Shown: one piece after another, positions 9,686 to 22,151 of the stretch
Layout: every line of letters starts with the position of its first letter
Numbering within the stretch: the stretch's first letter is position 1
NCBI RefSeq assembly: GCF_000264995.1
Contig: NW_006767440.1
Coordinates: forward strand, 800,787-864,786
From: Punctularia strigosozonata HHB-11173 SS5
Lineage: Eukaryota > Basidiomycota > Agaricomycetes > Corticiales > Punctulariaceae
DNA: 64,000 bases
Reading direction: 5' to 3'
The notes under the pieces: generated by a model
Databases searched by the model: none
What the model was told of the DNA's origin: nothing
What the model saw: the letters and a program-made list of their open reading frames with translations, nothing else
Translations under genes and position numbers: made by a program

Positions 9686-11029
9686 ATGTCGACCGCCAGC
9701 AAGAAATCCGCCGCACCCAAGGCTAACAAGAAGCCTGCCCGCCCCGCTCCGACACATCCGACCTGGCATGAGATGATTGTGGTAGGTCCTGGCCTATCCT
9801 TGCACGCCCCCGTTATTGGCGGGGTGCCCCCCTCGCTTGGCGCGTCGCGGGGGGCGTCGTCGTCGTCGCCGTCTAAAAAGGGCAGCAGGGCGGAGGGCAC
9901 GTGTGCACTCCAGTTCCCCCGTCGACTTCGCCGCGCCTCTTATTCCCCCTACCCCAATCCCTTGCAGAACGTGTTCCCCACGCACCTCGGGACGCAAAAT
10001 TGACCCCCTCTCGTTGAATCTAGGAATGCATCACCGCCCATCCGGAGGACGCTCGGTCCGGCGTTTCCCGCCCTCAGATCAAGAAGTACGTGCCCCCCCA
10101 ATGAACCCTCCATTGTCTCGCGTTGCTCATATGATCTCTAGGTTCGTCGAAGACAAGTACAACCTCGAGATCGGCAATGCCCAGAATACTCAGCTATCAA
10201 AGGCCATTGCGACTGGGGCTGACAAGGGCACTTTCGTGCTTCCCAAGGGTTAGGCGCTCTATGAGTCCAGAGATGAAATACGATAATAACTGGCGCTCTT
10301 AGGTCCCTCCGGCCGAGTCAAACTCGCGCCTAAGACCAAGTCGACCGACGCTGCTAAAGAGGTGATTTTGTGTTATCTCCGCCAGATAGACTGCGGTATG
10401 TGACTGACGTAATCTCCCGCGCTCATCCTCCAATCGCAGAATAAGCCCGTCGCGAAACCTAAGGCTGCCACCAAGCCCGCTGCCACGAAGACGGCGACGA
10501 AGCCCAAGACCGTCAAGAGGCCGGTGATTGCTGCCAAGCCCAAGGCCACCAAGACCGCCAGCGGACGGACGAGCAAGAAGGCAGAGCCTCTTGCTGCTGC
10601 AACCAAACCTGTCAAGAAACCCGTTGCGAAGAAATCCGCGACCACCGCCGCTGCATCCAAGAAAGCGCCGGCCAAGAAGACTTTGGCGGGCAAGAAGCCA
10701 GCAGTAGAGAAGAAGACGAGCTCGGCTTCCAAGCGGGGGTCGGCGAAGAAGGTTGGTTGGTTCACCTCGGTTTCCTGATATTATGCTGATGCGACCGTTG
10801 CAATTAGGCTGCGACGGGCACCACGTCGCAAACCAAAGCCAAGTCTGCGGCGAAGAAACCAGCGGCGAAGAAGGCGCCGGCGAAGGCCGCACCCGCTAAG
10901 AAACCCGCAGCGACCAAGAAGACGACCACTACGTCAAGTGGACGTAAAGTAAGCCTCTTTTGCAGCCACCATATACTCTGTTGCTGACGTGAGGGACGAA
11001 AACAGGTGACCAAGACTTCCAAAGCATGA
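9686..11029 (+). CDS. Linker histone H1, copy a
   Basis: Seven exons: 9686-9781, 10024-10085, 10142-10248, 10303-10361, 10440-10751, 10808-10948 and 11006-11029, giving 266 residues. A short basic N-terminal tail precedes the winged-helix globular domain (about residues 24-95). Its motifs are HPTWHEMIV, ECITAHPEDARSGVSRPQIK, FVEDKYNLEIGNAQNTQLSK, TGADKGTFVLPKG and SGRVKLAPK. A Lys/Ala/Thr/Pro-rich C-terminal tail of about 160 residues follows, with repeated AAKKPAAKK-type units. The protein binds linker DNA at the nucleosome dyad. Seven exons is many for a histone gene; the last encodes only VTKTSKA. Intron 1 is unusually long (242 bp). A paralogue lies 26 kb away in the same orientation. Confidence 0.92.
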
Positions 11030-12396
11030 GCCGCCCCTCATGCTTATAGACCGCCTGTCTGTTATGTCTCCTTGTCGCCTGTATTTTCTTCTTGTGTACG
11101 CTTATATCGATCGACCGCGCCCCTCCCTTCCGTTTACTTATGACCGATATCTATGCCTTGGGCCACGTTCCCCCCTTGTGTCCGTCGCCGTCGTTACGTT
11201 GTAGCAGGGTGGGACACCGCGGCCGGATGGATGGACTAGTCTGCTAGTAGTAGCGACCGCTCCTCCGACATGAATATGTAGTAATTTATGGTAGACACGA
11301 ACGCGCGGAACTCCCGGTGACGGACGACCCCCAGTATGCTCTATATGCGGAATACCCATTTCTTGCACGTTCGTTTTGGTCGGACGTCAATTGGAAGGAC
11401 TGCCTACGCGTATTTAATAAGCCCTCGTATTCTGCATATTGTGTTCAGGGCATTGACGGGGAGCGGAGAACCTTGCAACCAGAAGACCTCAACGCTGCAA
11501 CATCGAGCCTCATCTCCCATAGGCAGACTTCAGTTCGGTGCTTCTTGTAAGAGAAGGAGAGGCGCGGCGAACAAGTGGTTACATTTGGAGAGTCTCGTCG
11601 AGCGTGCACAAGGCTAACAATCAAACTCGTGGTCCTAGTTTCCACCCATCGAAGCAAACGTCGGACTATACATCAGGAAAAATCGGAGTATCGAAAGAGT
11701 TGCTTATTGGGTACCGAACCCCTCTAAAGCCACTAAATGAGCATTTTTAGTACGTTTTAGGAGGCTTTTATCAAATCCGGTTTTTCCTGATGAACTCGAA
11801 CGATGACCGGTTAACCATCCCTACGTTATCATTTTCCACGACGCCATGACGGCTAGGCCTGATACCCCTTGTCCCGCAAAGGGTGATTGTAGCGGACGTC
11901 ACGAGCAGTATAGCCTCTGGAGAGCATGATTATCCTCACTTTCGCAATAAGGATCACAGATCTTTTCGATGGCGATATAATTCTATCCTTCCGAGAAACG
12001 CATTCGGCGGTGCTCAGAACGGACGAATCGCGACTTCGCTCGCGTCGGCCAGTTTTTTTTCTTTTACAGCAGATGAGGCTCAGATGTATCTTGCCTGCTG
12101 TTCGCTTGGCGGCGGTGCTGGTGTTCCAGCACGTCGGGTCGAAGGAAGGACGGAAACCAGTGCGAGGAGGCTGCACAGCCGAAGACGACGATCCTGCGGT
12201 GAGCGTAGACACAATTTTTGGGAAAGTTGCCCGCCCAAAGCGGTACTACCATATACGTGATGGTGATGGCAGTTTCTGTTTTTATTTCTCCGGGGTTGCG
12301 ATATGCAAGTTACAAGGCGGGCACTGGAGTCGTTCGCGTTGGTACAATATATGGGTTTTTTCCGTTCGGCGGCCCATCGGGATCGTTGAACACAGA
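11030..12396. other. Intergenic stretch with one MITE
   Basis: About 1.4 kb between the H1a stop and the end of the convergent E2 gene. Apart from the MITE at 11671-11792 I see only short frames without family signal. Confidence 0.5.
11671..11792 (+). mobile_element. MITE, copy 1 (122 bp)
   Basis: A non-coding element with terminal inverted repeats. It starts CATCAGGAAAAATCGGA and ends TCCGGTTTTTCCTGATG. The core holds TTATTGGGTACCGAA and a short internal near-repeat around TTTTAG. Two further copies lie at 56911-57033 and 59734-59850 (inverted). The flanks (TA left, AA right) do not match here, so the target-site duplication is lost or was never present. Confidence 0.85.
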
Positions 12397-13820
12397 CTAC
12401 GTGGCGTATCTGCATGAGACGAGCGCGTTAGTTAGCGACGATCGGGCGGGAGGATGGACGGTAGATAGAAACGTAGAAGAGAGTCAGAAAAGAAAAAGAA
12501 TAAAATAGAAGGGAGCGAGAGTCAAGACGATGAAAACAAAAAATTGACGAGAAGTATTGATTGGTGGTAGTAGTGGGTGGGTCGGTGGAAACACCGGATC
12601 GATCGTTGGCTTACGCACTTCTTCGTCCATTCGCGCGCCGTCGCTTCGAACGCCGGTTTGTCGTTCTTGAGGAGCTGTCGCGAGAAGGGGAGGGGAGAAG
12701 AGGGGAGAGAGACGCGTGTCAGCCTTCGAAAGCGAGAGATTATGACGGCCCGGCGTCGCGCGTGCTCACCGCGGCGATGTCGGGTTCGTACGGGTCGTCC
12801 GGGCTTGGGTTGTTCAGCTTCTCTTGGACGACTGAGAGAACTGGGAGACGACCGAAGGGGGGTCAACGACGTTTTTTTTTTCGTCTCCGGGGGGAGGGGA
12901 ATCCGATCGTGCGGTAAAGGGTACACTCTGCTCACCGGTCGAGAGCGTGACGGAAGGTTTCCACTAGAGTTTTTGTGGTGTGGAACGTTAGGTCAGTTGA
13001 GGATGTGAGTAGTGTGTTTTGCCATCGGCAGCAACGGTACTTGTAGATAAGGGGAGGGAGGGGGACGCGAATATGAAGGTGGGAGGAGAAGGCGGGTTGT
13101 GCGGGCTAGATCGTCGCACCTCGTCGCGAAGGAGCGGGACACAGATAGAGCCCTCCTCGTTGATGCCCGGGTGGTAGATCTTGGTCAGGAACGTGACCTT
13201 GGAGCAGGTGAGCACGATTGTACGTAAAGAAAAGGTAAAAGGGGCGAAGGTCGGAAAAGAGGGTCGTGATCGAGGGAGTGCGAGGGTTGTGGACGGTTAT
13301 GGGAGTGGGAATGACGGAGAGGTTAAATGCGTGGGACGTACCGACGGGGCTTTGAAGGGGAAGTTGTCCGGGAGGACGAGCTTGAAGCGGAACGTGCCGT
13401 CTCGGTACGGGCTGTCGGGCTGCGAATGCATACAGTACGTGTGTTGAGATGACGAGAGATGGATATGCGAGTTGCGGATTGCAGATGGAAGGAAGGTAGA
13501 TGAGAGACTGACTGCTGCTTTGATCGAGCACCTCCACTCGAACAGGTTGCCTTCGAGCGGCTCAACGGTCAGACCCTGTATTCAAGACGGGCCGTCAGTC
13601 TGCGATCGCACCAGGGTGGCAAGGATGCTGCGGTAGGAGAGAAGAGGCGCACGGAGATGGGTTTGTTGTTGAGATCCGCGAGTTCCTGCGGGTGCAAGGG
13701 AGAAAGGATGCCTGTCGGTGGCGCGGAAGTAGGTGGAAATGAAGGGCGAAGACCTTTTGGATCCGGCTGGAGGGAGATAAGGGTTTGTGTATCAGATCTT
13801 GTAGACATTAGGATCGCCAT
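12397..13820 (-). CDS. Ubiquitin-conjugating enzyme E2 (class I, 148 residues)
   Basis: Ten exons: 13820-13807, 13766-13754, 13685-13653, 13575-13513, 13419-13342, 13197-13120, 12963-12936, 12840-12770, 12674-12619 and 12409-12397. Exons 1, 2 and 10 are 13-14 nt and were placed because they restore MAILIRIQKELADLNN at the start and WTKKYAT at the end. The intact UBC fold includes PLEGNLFEWRCSI, SPYRDGTFRFKLVLPDNFPF, the active-site Cys near 86 in GSICVPLL, and NNPSPDDPYEPDIA. It passes ubiquitin from E1 to E3 ligases or substrates. The usual HPN tripeptide is HPG here (about residues 75-77). Closest in feel to UbcH7/Ubc4-type enzymes, but the subfamily is not settled. Intron 1 is only 40 bp with donor GTCTAC. 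Confidence 0.88.
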
Positions 13821-14298
13821 GAATTCGCGAGACAAACCGTAGGGCAGTCATCGTACGGGATTGAGCTTGTAGCGCGTAGCAGGGGAGAGCAGTGAAAGGG
13901 GGCAGGATAAGCGCCCGCCGAGATCTCCAGGCGAGAGATGGGCGGGCGCCTATCTGGCACCGCCTCCCGACAGTTTCTGATGGCGGCTGGCACGTTCGCC
14001 GTCGTCGCCGCCGTCGACCGCGTTCTCCTCAGCTCGTCTCGTCGTTGTCGCACAATTTCCGCTCGCTATATTGCTCTTCTCTTCCGTCCTCGCCGCGAAC
14101 GAGGGGGCCAACACCGTGTCTACTACTATTGTCGTTCCCGTTCCTGGCCAACTCGTGTTCACCACGTTCCCTTGCTTCTCCCTGACTTCCCCATCCCAGT
14201 ATTAGCCCACTCGTCCACAACGTGTACCCCGGCTGCATCTTGTCTGCTATCTCTCCCCCTCTTAGCCCAGCCCAGATAGGGCGTCCCCTCCAGACCTA
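13821..14298. promoter_or_regulatory. Divergent promoter of E2 and the Ser/Pro-rich gene
   Basis: 478 bp between two outward-facing start codons. It is CT-rich before the plus-strand gene, a common basidiomycete core-promoter trait. No gene is seen in it. Confidence 0.4.
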
Positions 14299-17200
14299 AT
14301 GCATCGATTCCGGTACGCCCGCTCTTCATCTCTTCATCTCGGCCTCTTCGCACCCCCCACCTTCCTTCCTTCGTCCTCATCTCTCTCACGCGCATATAGC
14401 GCTATATTTGCCCCGCCCTACATCTCTACCCTTTGCCGGATCTCATACTGAGATACTTGTTACCAGTAAAAAGTCGGACGTGGGCCGGCGCACGCCCAGC
14501 ACCGAGGAGTTCCTGCACCAACACCAGCAGCAGCAGGCTTACCATCTGCCCGCCCGCGCTAACCCAAGAGAGCAGCGAGAGCGAGAGCGCGCCCGCGAGG
14601 CGCTGCCGGTGCTGCCCCCCGTGGACGACTTCCGCACCTCGCTCATCCTCCCCGAGTAAGTCCCTCCTTCCCCACCACGCCCGTCCCACGTTTTCTTGCC
14701 CTCCGGTCCCCATCCAACATGCCGGTCCACCCACTCCCCTCCATGGACCCTCTCCGGCAGCACACCTAACACCCTCCTCCCCGACTTGTGACTGCATGAC
14801 CGGCAGCAGACTCCAGTACTGACGATTATGCTCGAATGGTACAGCCTCTCCCGGCGCTTCACCCTCCTCCGCAAACAGGCCGGGGACGCCTACTCGCTCG
14901 ACGAGCTCCGCACGCGCTTCGCCGATCAGCGCGCGCGCGGGAGCACGAACCAAGTCACGGAGGAGGAGGAGGAAATGATCCTCGAGACCCTCGGCAAGCT
15001 CCGCTCGTCCAAAGCACAACCACAATCCCAGACCTCGTCTATCGGACAAGATGGGAACGAAGGGTCGGACGAGAGCCTTTCCGACTTGCCCTCCCGCCAG
15101 CCCTTTCCACCGAACACCCCTATATCCCCAGGAGGAGGAGGAGGAGGGCGCCCTAGCAAGCGATACAGCAACAATCTCTTCGGCTCGCCCTACCACCGCG
15201 ACCACACGACCTACCTCCGCTCCACCGCCTCCCCGCCCACCTCGCCACGCGGCACGACCACGACCACCTCCTTCTCCGGCAGCGGACGCAGCGCGATCTC
15301 CACCACGTCGAGCGACTTTGCGGGCGCGGGGAGGGGCATGAGCAGCTCGATGTGGTCCCCCGCGTTGACGCCGGAGAACGGGACACCCGGCGCCAGTGCA
15401 CCCTCCACGCCCAACCTCACCTCCGAATTCAACCTCACCTCTTCCTCCTCGCTCTCCGCGTCGCTCGCGGACCAGCTGCGCTCCTACGCCGACCGCACGC
15501 CGCCTTCCAGGAGCAACAGCACCAGCGGGAGCCACAGCGGAAGTGGGAGAGAAGGGAGAGAGAGTGCGAGCGGGAGGGAGGGCTTCCGGATGTCGCGCAC
15601 GTTCAGCCCGGCTGACCTCAGGCGGGTCTCGCTCTCGCTCGACGCCGTGCTGGCCGAGATGGAGGAGGAGGCGGAGGACGAGATCGTGATGCCGCGCACG
15701 CCGGTCCGCGCGTCGACGTCGCGTCCCGCGCAAACGCAGCCGCAGCCGCTTTCCGTGCGTATGCCCCCTCTTTTAACCTCGATCACCATCCATCTTTGTT
15801 TGCAACCCGTCCACCACCACGTACCTTCTTGCCCTCTCTTCTTCGTTTCATGTGTTATTCGTATGTTTTGTTTCGGATTCAGATGCGTCTTGGGGCCCGG
15901 TTCATATATCACTGTATTGCGGATGCTGATATGTCTTTTTATGGATATATAGACCGACGCGGCTTCTGCGACGCCTGCCCTCTACGACTCGAGGCCTGCA
16001 CAGCAGCCTGCTGCTCAGTATGCCGTACGTGCACTCTCTCTCCTCTTTCCCCTCGTCCCCTCCCCCTTCTCTTCACTGACACCATTCTGTGCTTGCGTTT
16101 CGTCGCCCTTGCACTCCCCATACTCACCGCCACTTTCCCATCCAGACGGACGCCGCTTCCGCCTACGAACCTGGCCAAGCGCTCGCCATCTCGCCGGACG
16201 TACCCGCGCACGCCGAGGACGACGATTCCGTCGCGGCGCCCAAAACGCCCTCTCCGCCAAACGCGCACTCGGGCTCGAGCTCACCGACGCCGCGCCTGCC
16301 GGGCTACATCCCGGGCATGCCGCGTCCCATGACACCACGCGAGACCACGTTCACACCCCAACCCACCTCCCCCGCCACCAACAGCACGGAGTCTGAGGGC
16401 TTCAACCGCCCACACTCGACGACACCGCGCCCGCGTTCGCCCCAGGCCGTGAGCCGGGCAGCCATCACCGCCGCCGCGCTTCCCATCGGCGTCGCCTCTT
16501 CTACGACCACCACCAGCACGCGCGCACGGTATCAACACCACTCTCCGTCTTCCTCCGCGTCCAACCTCTACACCCAATCGTTCCTTGCACGCAGCACCAA
16601 CGGGCGCTTCACTCCCGACCATGGTCCCTCGCCGTCTACGTCCACTGCCTCATCCCACGCATACACCGCAAGCCGCGATCTCTCCTCCCCTACGCCCTCC
16701 ATCCTATCGTCGCGCCAGCGCCCTACCTCGCCCCTATCTCGTGCGCCCATCCAGCCGCCCTCGCGCCCGACCACACCAGGCTCCCAAATATCGCGTCCGA
16801 CCACGCCCTCTAACATCACCTGGCAGCTCTCCAAGTCATCCTCCGGGGACACTGCCACGCCCCACAACAACAACAACAATAACAACGGAGGGGCGGGGCA
16901 TAGTCGGAACGCGAGCTGGGCGAGCAACATCGCGAGCTCGGACGTGCACGCCGTGCTTGACCGCTCGCGCTCCCTGCGTTCGCCCCCTCTGCCGGATTCC
17001 CCCACGATGGGGCTCAGGCGAGACGACGGGGACCTCCTCGCGCGCGCGGGCTCGCTCACGCGCTCACTGCGTTCTCCCGCATTACCAGACTCGCCCGCGA
17101 TCGACGGTGCCAGGGGTGGCGGCCTGGGCCTGGGCGGCATGACGACCGCTGCGGCTGCGGCTGTGGAGACGGTCGCGTCAAGACACGAGAGGCAAGAGAG

Positions 17201-20200
17201 CCGAGCATCGAACGTGTCCAGGATGGAACTTGGCTCGCCCGTCGCGGCCCCCAACCGCGCGCTGTACTCGCCGACGCCGACCCAGGACGCGACGCATCGC
17301 TCGAACCCGTCGAGCTCGACCACCACCTCCGCAAGCTCGTACGGCCACGTTAACGGCAACGGAAACGCGCGCTCGGCGTCGCCTACCGTGCACGGGCACG
17401 CGAACGGCGCGCGCCTGGCGGATGACTACGACGCCGCACCCGCGTCGCCGTTTTCGCTCAGCTTCGGGCCCGCGAGCCACGCGCTGTCCCCGCACGCGGG
17501 CTCGTCGCGTTCCTCGCTCGACTCCGTCGGCTCCTCCTACCATTCGGACGACGGCGCCACCGAGCGCCGGCGCGACCTCGACGCGCTTTTCTTCGGCGCG
17601 GATCCGCGCCCGGCCGCGTGGCACGAGCTGCCGACGCCGGGAACGTCACCGGACGACTACGACGAGGCGGAGGAGGTCGTGCGTCAGGTCGCGGGCATGA
17701 GCCGCGCGGATTTTGTCGCGATTCAGGACAAGCTTGTCGCGGCCGCCAAGGCGAAGGAGAACCCGAGTCAGGAAGCGGGGGCGGGAGCGTCGGGCATCAG
17801 TGGGCGGCCGCCGTCGTTGAGGCGGAGAAGGCCGAGCGTGTCGCAGTCTTTCAGGGTATGTGGCTCGTACTTTCGCGTGGGCTTGGTGCGTGCGGCTCGG
17901 ATGGCTGATCGGTGATGCTTCACGCAGGTGGCGAGTCCGGACCGTATCGCAAGCCCTCCTCCGCGCATTGCGAGCCCTCCCCCTCCGACCCAAGCGCAGC
18001 CTATCGTCCAGCCCGCGCCAGCACCGGCGCCATCTTCGCCGACTCCTGCCAACGACAAGCTTTCGAAGGCGAAGGGTCTCCTGGACTCGGTCATCGACGA
18101 CATCGAGTCGCCCCGCGCCAAAACGCGGACACTGCCGGAGAGCGCGCCGCCCTCGGCCTCGGTCATCGTGCAATCGCCCACGGAGCCCAAGCTCACCCCG
18201 TCGCCGCCGCATCTCTCCAGCCCGGAACGGCGAGAACGGGACCTGGCGGATGCGCTGTTCGGCCCATCGAGTGGGATCGGGAGCCTGTCGAGCTCGCTGA
18301 GCTCTTCGGAGCCTCCCACATCCACCTTCGCACCTTCCTCCGAGACCGTTGTCTCTCCTGACGTTCTGTCGCCCCGATCTCCTCAGCTGCCAGAGAATGC
18401 GACCCATGCCGCAGAGGCACCGCCCAGTACGCCCTCGCTCACGCCTTCCTCGCACGGCGTCTCTCCCGCTCCCACCACGCCGTCCCTTAGTCCGACCGTC
18501 AACGCGGAGCTCGCGTACCAGGTCCAGCTTCGCGCCGAGGCAGCCATGGCCGCGCTCCGCAAGTCGCCCTCGAACTCCAAGCTCGCCGAGGCCGGCGCGC
18601 GCGAGCCGCCCGCGCGCAAGCGCATCAATCCGAACCAAATCTCGACGCCGAGGCTCGAGTTCGCGTCGACGAGCGTGGACACGATCCCGCTGCGCTCGCC
18701 GTCGGTGAACTCGACCATGCAGCAGCAGGCGACGGTCGCGGCGAAAAAGTCGGTCGGCCAGCGGTTCCGAAACCTCCGCGGCACGCTGCGGTCCAAAAAC
18801 GCGCTCCTGCCGCCCGACGGTGCGGCGCACGATAGCCACGATCTGCACAGCCCGCCCGCCTCCGCGCCGCCCCTTCGACAGCAGGAGGCCGCCAGCCCGA
18901 GCATCCGCTTCCACCCTCCTCCCGCGAGCGCGACGACGGAATCTGGCAACGGCAGCAAGCCGACCGTGCCCAGTCCTCCAGCATCGGCTGGGCCTGGGCT
19001 GAAAGGCTTCATGTCCCGGTTCCGCAAACATAGGCCAGGAGAACCTACGTCTCAGGCCGAACGCCGTCAACCTCCAGCTCCTCTGCCGCTTGGCACTCCG
19101 TCATCTTCGGCGGCGTGGCCGTCTTCTCAGCCTATCCCCGTCCCTCTGCATGAAGCACGATCCGCTCCTGCGTTTGGAAGCAGCAATTTCCCGAGCACCC
19201 CCGGTGCATCCTCGCTGGCCGCCCAATCCCCTCAGTCCTCCCAATCAGCCAGTTACGCGTTTCAGCAGATCAATGGTCCGCCCGATGCCCGCTCGCCTGT
19301 TTCGGTCCAATCCGCGACATTTGAGTCCGCACAATCTTCGCCTCCTCCTGTCCCGTCGAAAGCGCCTGCGTCAGATACCGAGACGGGCATTGAGTCACAT
19401 GATTCGGTTTCCCAAGCCGATGAGACCGCGCTCAAGCAGCTCTTTGATGCCGCTTCGAACCTTGGGGTAGACCAGGCAGCCTTGAATGAATTGCTCGCCC
19501 GCTCCGGGTCGAAGTCCTCGCGCTCGACCGCCTGGACCATGCTCTCGCGGAACAACTCCGCGCTGAACAGCTCTAGGCATCGCCGGGCCGACACCAGAGA
19601 GTCGAACCTTGGGAACTACTCGCCAGCACCGTCGGAAGGCCGGCCGAGTCTCGAGACCTCCTATTCGCGTCCCACCACAGCCGACACGCGTTCCAGTCTG
19701 GACGGATTTTCCCCGCGGTCCACGGTAGCCACTGAGGGAGCGTCCGCGGATCTATACGCCTCCAAGTCTGGCGCCTCCCTCGAAGGCTTGGGTATCCGGG
19801 GTTCTCAGTCACCGATATCGCGCTCTGCGACTATCCGCCCTGTTGCCGTCGATGAACCGACCGTGAAGCAACCATCAGCCCTACGGTCCTTGGAGACCCG
19901 CAAAGGGCGGGAAAGCATGGCGAACGCGACGAGAAGCACGATCGTGAGGCGGACACTGATATTCCCGTCCGACGTGAAGGCGGCAGGTCTCGACTTAGGT
20001 TCACTATCGCGCAAAAACTCGGCGCGGAAGTCTCGGAGGGCGAGCGCGGGCTCCACGTACTCCAGCCGTTCTGTGCACGATCGTGTACCGACCCCGCCAC
20101 CCCCACGTTCTGGTGGGTTACGTCGATTCTCCAAGGAAGCTTCGCCTCCCGTCCCGCATCTGCCCACGCCGTTTACACGACCGTCGGATAATCTCACTGT

Positions 20201-21008
20201 ACCGATGTCGGCGCCTGCAGGAACTCTAGAACATTCCAGCTCGACATATGATTCGCTGTAAGCAGGGCAGAGACCCTTGCTTTGTATTGCGCTGTGCTGA
20301 CATGCTTTGATCAGTTACGATATGTATGCCGGCGATGGCGGTGTGACGAGTGATGGGCAAGAAGGGGGGAACGGCAAATTGGATTCTGACCCATCAGATA
20401 ATCAGGGCAATCGGCCCGCGCTGGAAGTTATCGAGTTGGCGAATGGAGAGACGATTTGGTATGTCATGCGGTGGTCCTATGAGACCCGATGTCCGCTGAC
20501 TATCTATCTCCAGGTCAATTGTGAATGGATTACGCGACGATGATGGTGATGAGGGCTTCTACGGCGACCGTCTCAGCTTTGCCTCGGAGTACTCGCTCCA
20601 CGACAGCAGCGAGGGCGTGCAGCTATTCTTTAAGGAGCACGCGCGTACAGGCTCCAAAGACAGCAACGCTTCGTATTTATCCCGCAAGAGCAAGAAGGGG
20701 CCCGCCAACCGTCCCGAAACCAAAGTACGTCACCAGCCGACCACGCGACTTTAATATTGGGGTTCTTTGCGCAGCGGATGCTCATTCATGGTCCCCTTCC
20801 ACAGGTCTTCTACAGTTCACCCACCCAGATAGCCCGACTTATCGAGAAGATGTCCCAAGGCGTCGATTCGGGGTCATTCAACATCATGCCTACGTCGGCA
20901 AGGGGACAATCAGTGGCGTCCTCTTCCCTGCACTCCGATAGTTCTCAGCATTGGACCGTCGAGGAAAGACTGGATCGAATGCTTGGTAGCCTGGATGCGC
21001 AGTCGTAA
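14299..21008 (+). CDS. Large Ser/Pro-rich protein, function unknown (1937 residues)
   Basis: Nine exons: 14299-14312, 14467-14655, 14845-15754, 15953-16024, 16146-17855, 17928-20257, 20315-20458, 20514-20724 and 20775-21008. The 14-nt first exon encodes MHRFR and joins KKSDVGRRTPSTEEFLHQ. A folded N-terminal block follows (DDFRTSLILPDLSRRFTLLR, EEEEEMILETLGKLR). About 1500 residues are low-complexity Ser/Pro/Thr with many SP/TP sites, acidic patches, Asn and Ala runs and RRRRPSVSQSF. The C-terminus is again ordered: LANGETIWSIVNGLRDDD, GVQLFFKEHARTGSK, VFYSSPTQIARLIEKMSQ and EERLDRMLGSL. I recognise no named domain. The architecture (disordered, proline-directed phosphosites, conserved ends) suggests a scaffold or signalling adaptor; that is inference. 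Confidence 0.85.
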
Positions 21009-21353
21009 TGTTTCTCTCATCGCTATTCATATTATTGACCTCTCCTCCGTATGCCCCCTATCAACTCGTAGGATACAGTAGCTTTCGTCATAAGCACCCC
21101 CCGTACATAATACATAGTCCCATGAAGATGCGGTACGAATGGAAAGCATGGTACAAAACGATGACATGTGCATGTGATACGTGCTGTAAATAAAAGCGAG
21201 CGCCTAGGAGGGGATGTACCTCCGGTAGGCGAACTCTGCGTAATCCTGTGCCCGTCAAAATCCCTCTTGATGAAACCCCACGCCTGACTGTGCCGACGGG
21301 TTAGATAAACGCCTCGTGTAGATGCAGAGACACTGCCAATCGCGTCGAGAACC
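21009..21353. other. Convergent 3' intergenic gap
   Basis: 345 bp between the stops of the Ser/Pro-rich gene and the DUF6593-like gene. No gene or repeat seen. Confidence 0.5.
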
Positions 21354-22151
21354 TCAATAACCCTGTATACTGTCCAGCCACCTGTTCAGCGACAAGGCGG
21401 CGAGTGCCTCAAGGAGCCAGAGGTCGTTGTCAAATGTGTAGAAGAATGCCGCATGCGACGGTCCGACGGGGGTGTTTTGTATCTGGCGGCGAAACATCGC
21501 AACTCGGTGTCCGGGCTGCATGTAGCCCGGCAGCATGTACAGCTATATTAGTAGGATTTGTCGTTGGCGTGGACCGCTCGCCGAGGAGGAGGCAGCACCC
21601 ACGTCGTAATCGGTCGGCCTCTGCTCATTCTTCCGCCACTCAAAATGCGTGTGGAATGCATCAGCAGAGTAGAACGCACGGGCGCTATCGGGGTCGAGGC
21701 ATCAGCGTTTAGATCAGTTGAATGCTGGACAGTATTACCTCGGAGTGGTCCCCTGCTGCAGGAGACTCGCCATCTACGGAGCGTGCGCATCAGCGGGGAG
21801 CCTTAGATGTCGGGTGTAGATGCATACATGCATCTGCTGTCCCAATAGTGTGACCAGCTGTGGGGTTGTAATCCAGTCAAACCAGCCGACGACCTGAGTC
21901 TCGTTGCGATAAATCTAGATATATATTGATTAGCTATAAGGGGCATCATGGGGGATCGCAAAGGCAGATCGGAAAGCTATATATCTTTATCGGTGCCTTA
22001 CCGTGGTCCTGGGCGGGAGGGGCGACGTGGACACCGGCGGCGTCTTGAATTCAAAGCACACATGCTTGGTGTCTTCCCCGATGATGACAACGCCTTCCCT
22101 AGGATCATCGCGACCAGTAAAAAAGAGCGTATAGTAGATGTCGTTGCTCAT
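21354..22151 (-). CDS. DUF6593-like fungal protein
   Basis: Five exons: 22151-22002, 21914-21828, 21755-21739, 21684-21603 and 21542-21354, giving 174 residues. The start is MSNDIYYTLFFTGRDDPREG; then come KHVCFEFKTP, IYRNETQVVGWFDWITTPQL, FYSADAFHTHFEWRKNEQR, DYDLYMLPGY, VAMFRRQIQNTPVGPSHAAF and the closing LLLEALAALSLNRWLD-type helix (here LWLLEALAALSLNRWLD). This order of beta-rich blocks and the final helix match basidiomycete proteins filed under DUF6593, of unknown function, often present in many copies per genome. Exon 3 is only 17 nt. An alternative start at 22205 would add 18 residues. The family call is from memory of the pattern and unverified. Confidence 0.75.

Noticed and set aside
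14426-15733. Long minus-strand open frame of 435 codons
   Set aside because: It lies antisense to exons 2 and 3 of the Ser/Pro-rich gene. Its composition (Arg/Gly/Ala-rich, low complexity) is what a GC-rich biased codon pattern gives on the opposite strand.
17646-19070. Minus-strand open frame of 474 codons
   Set aside because: Antisense shadow of the Ser/Pro-rich gene; composition bias only.
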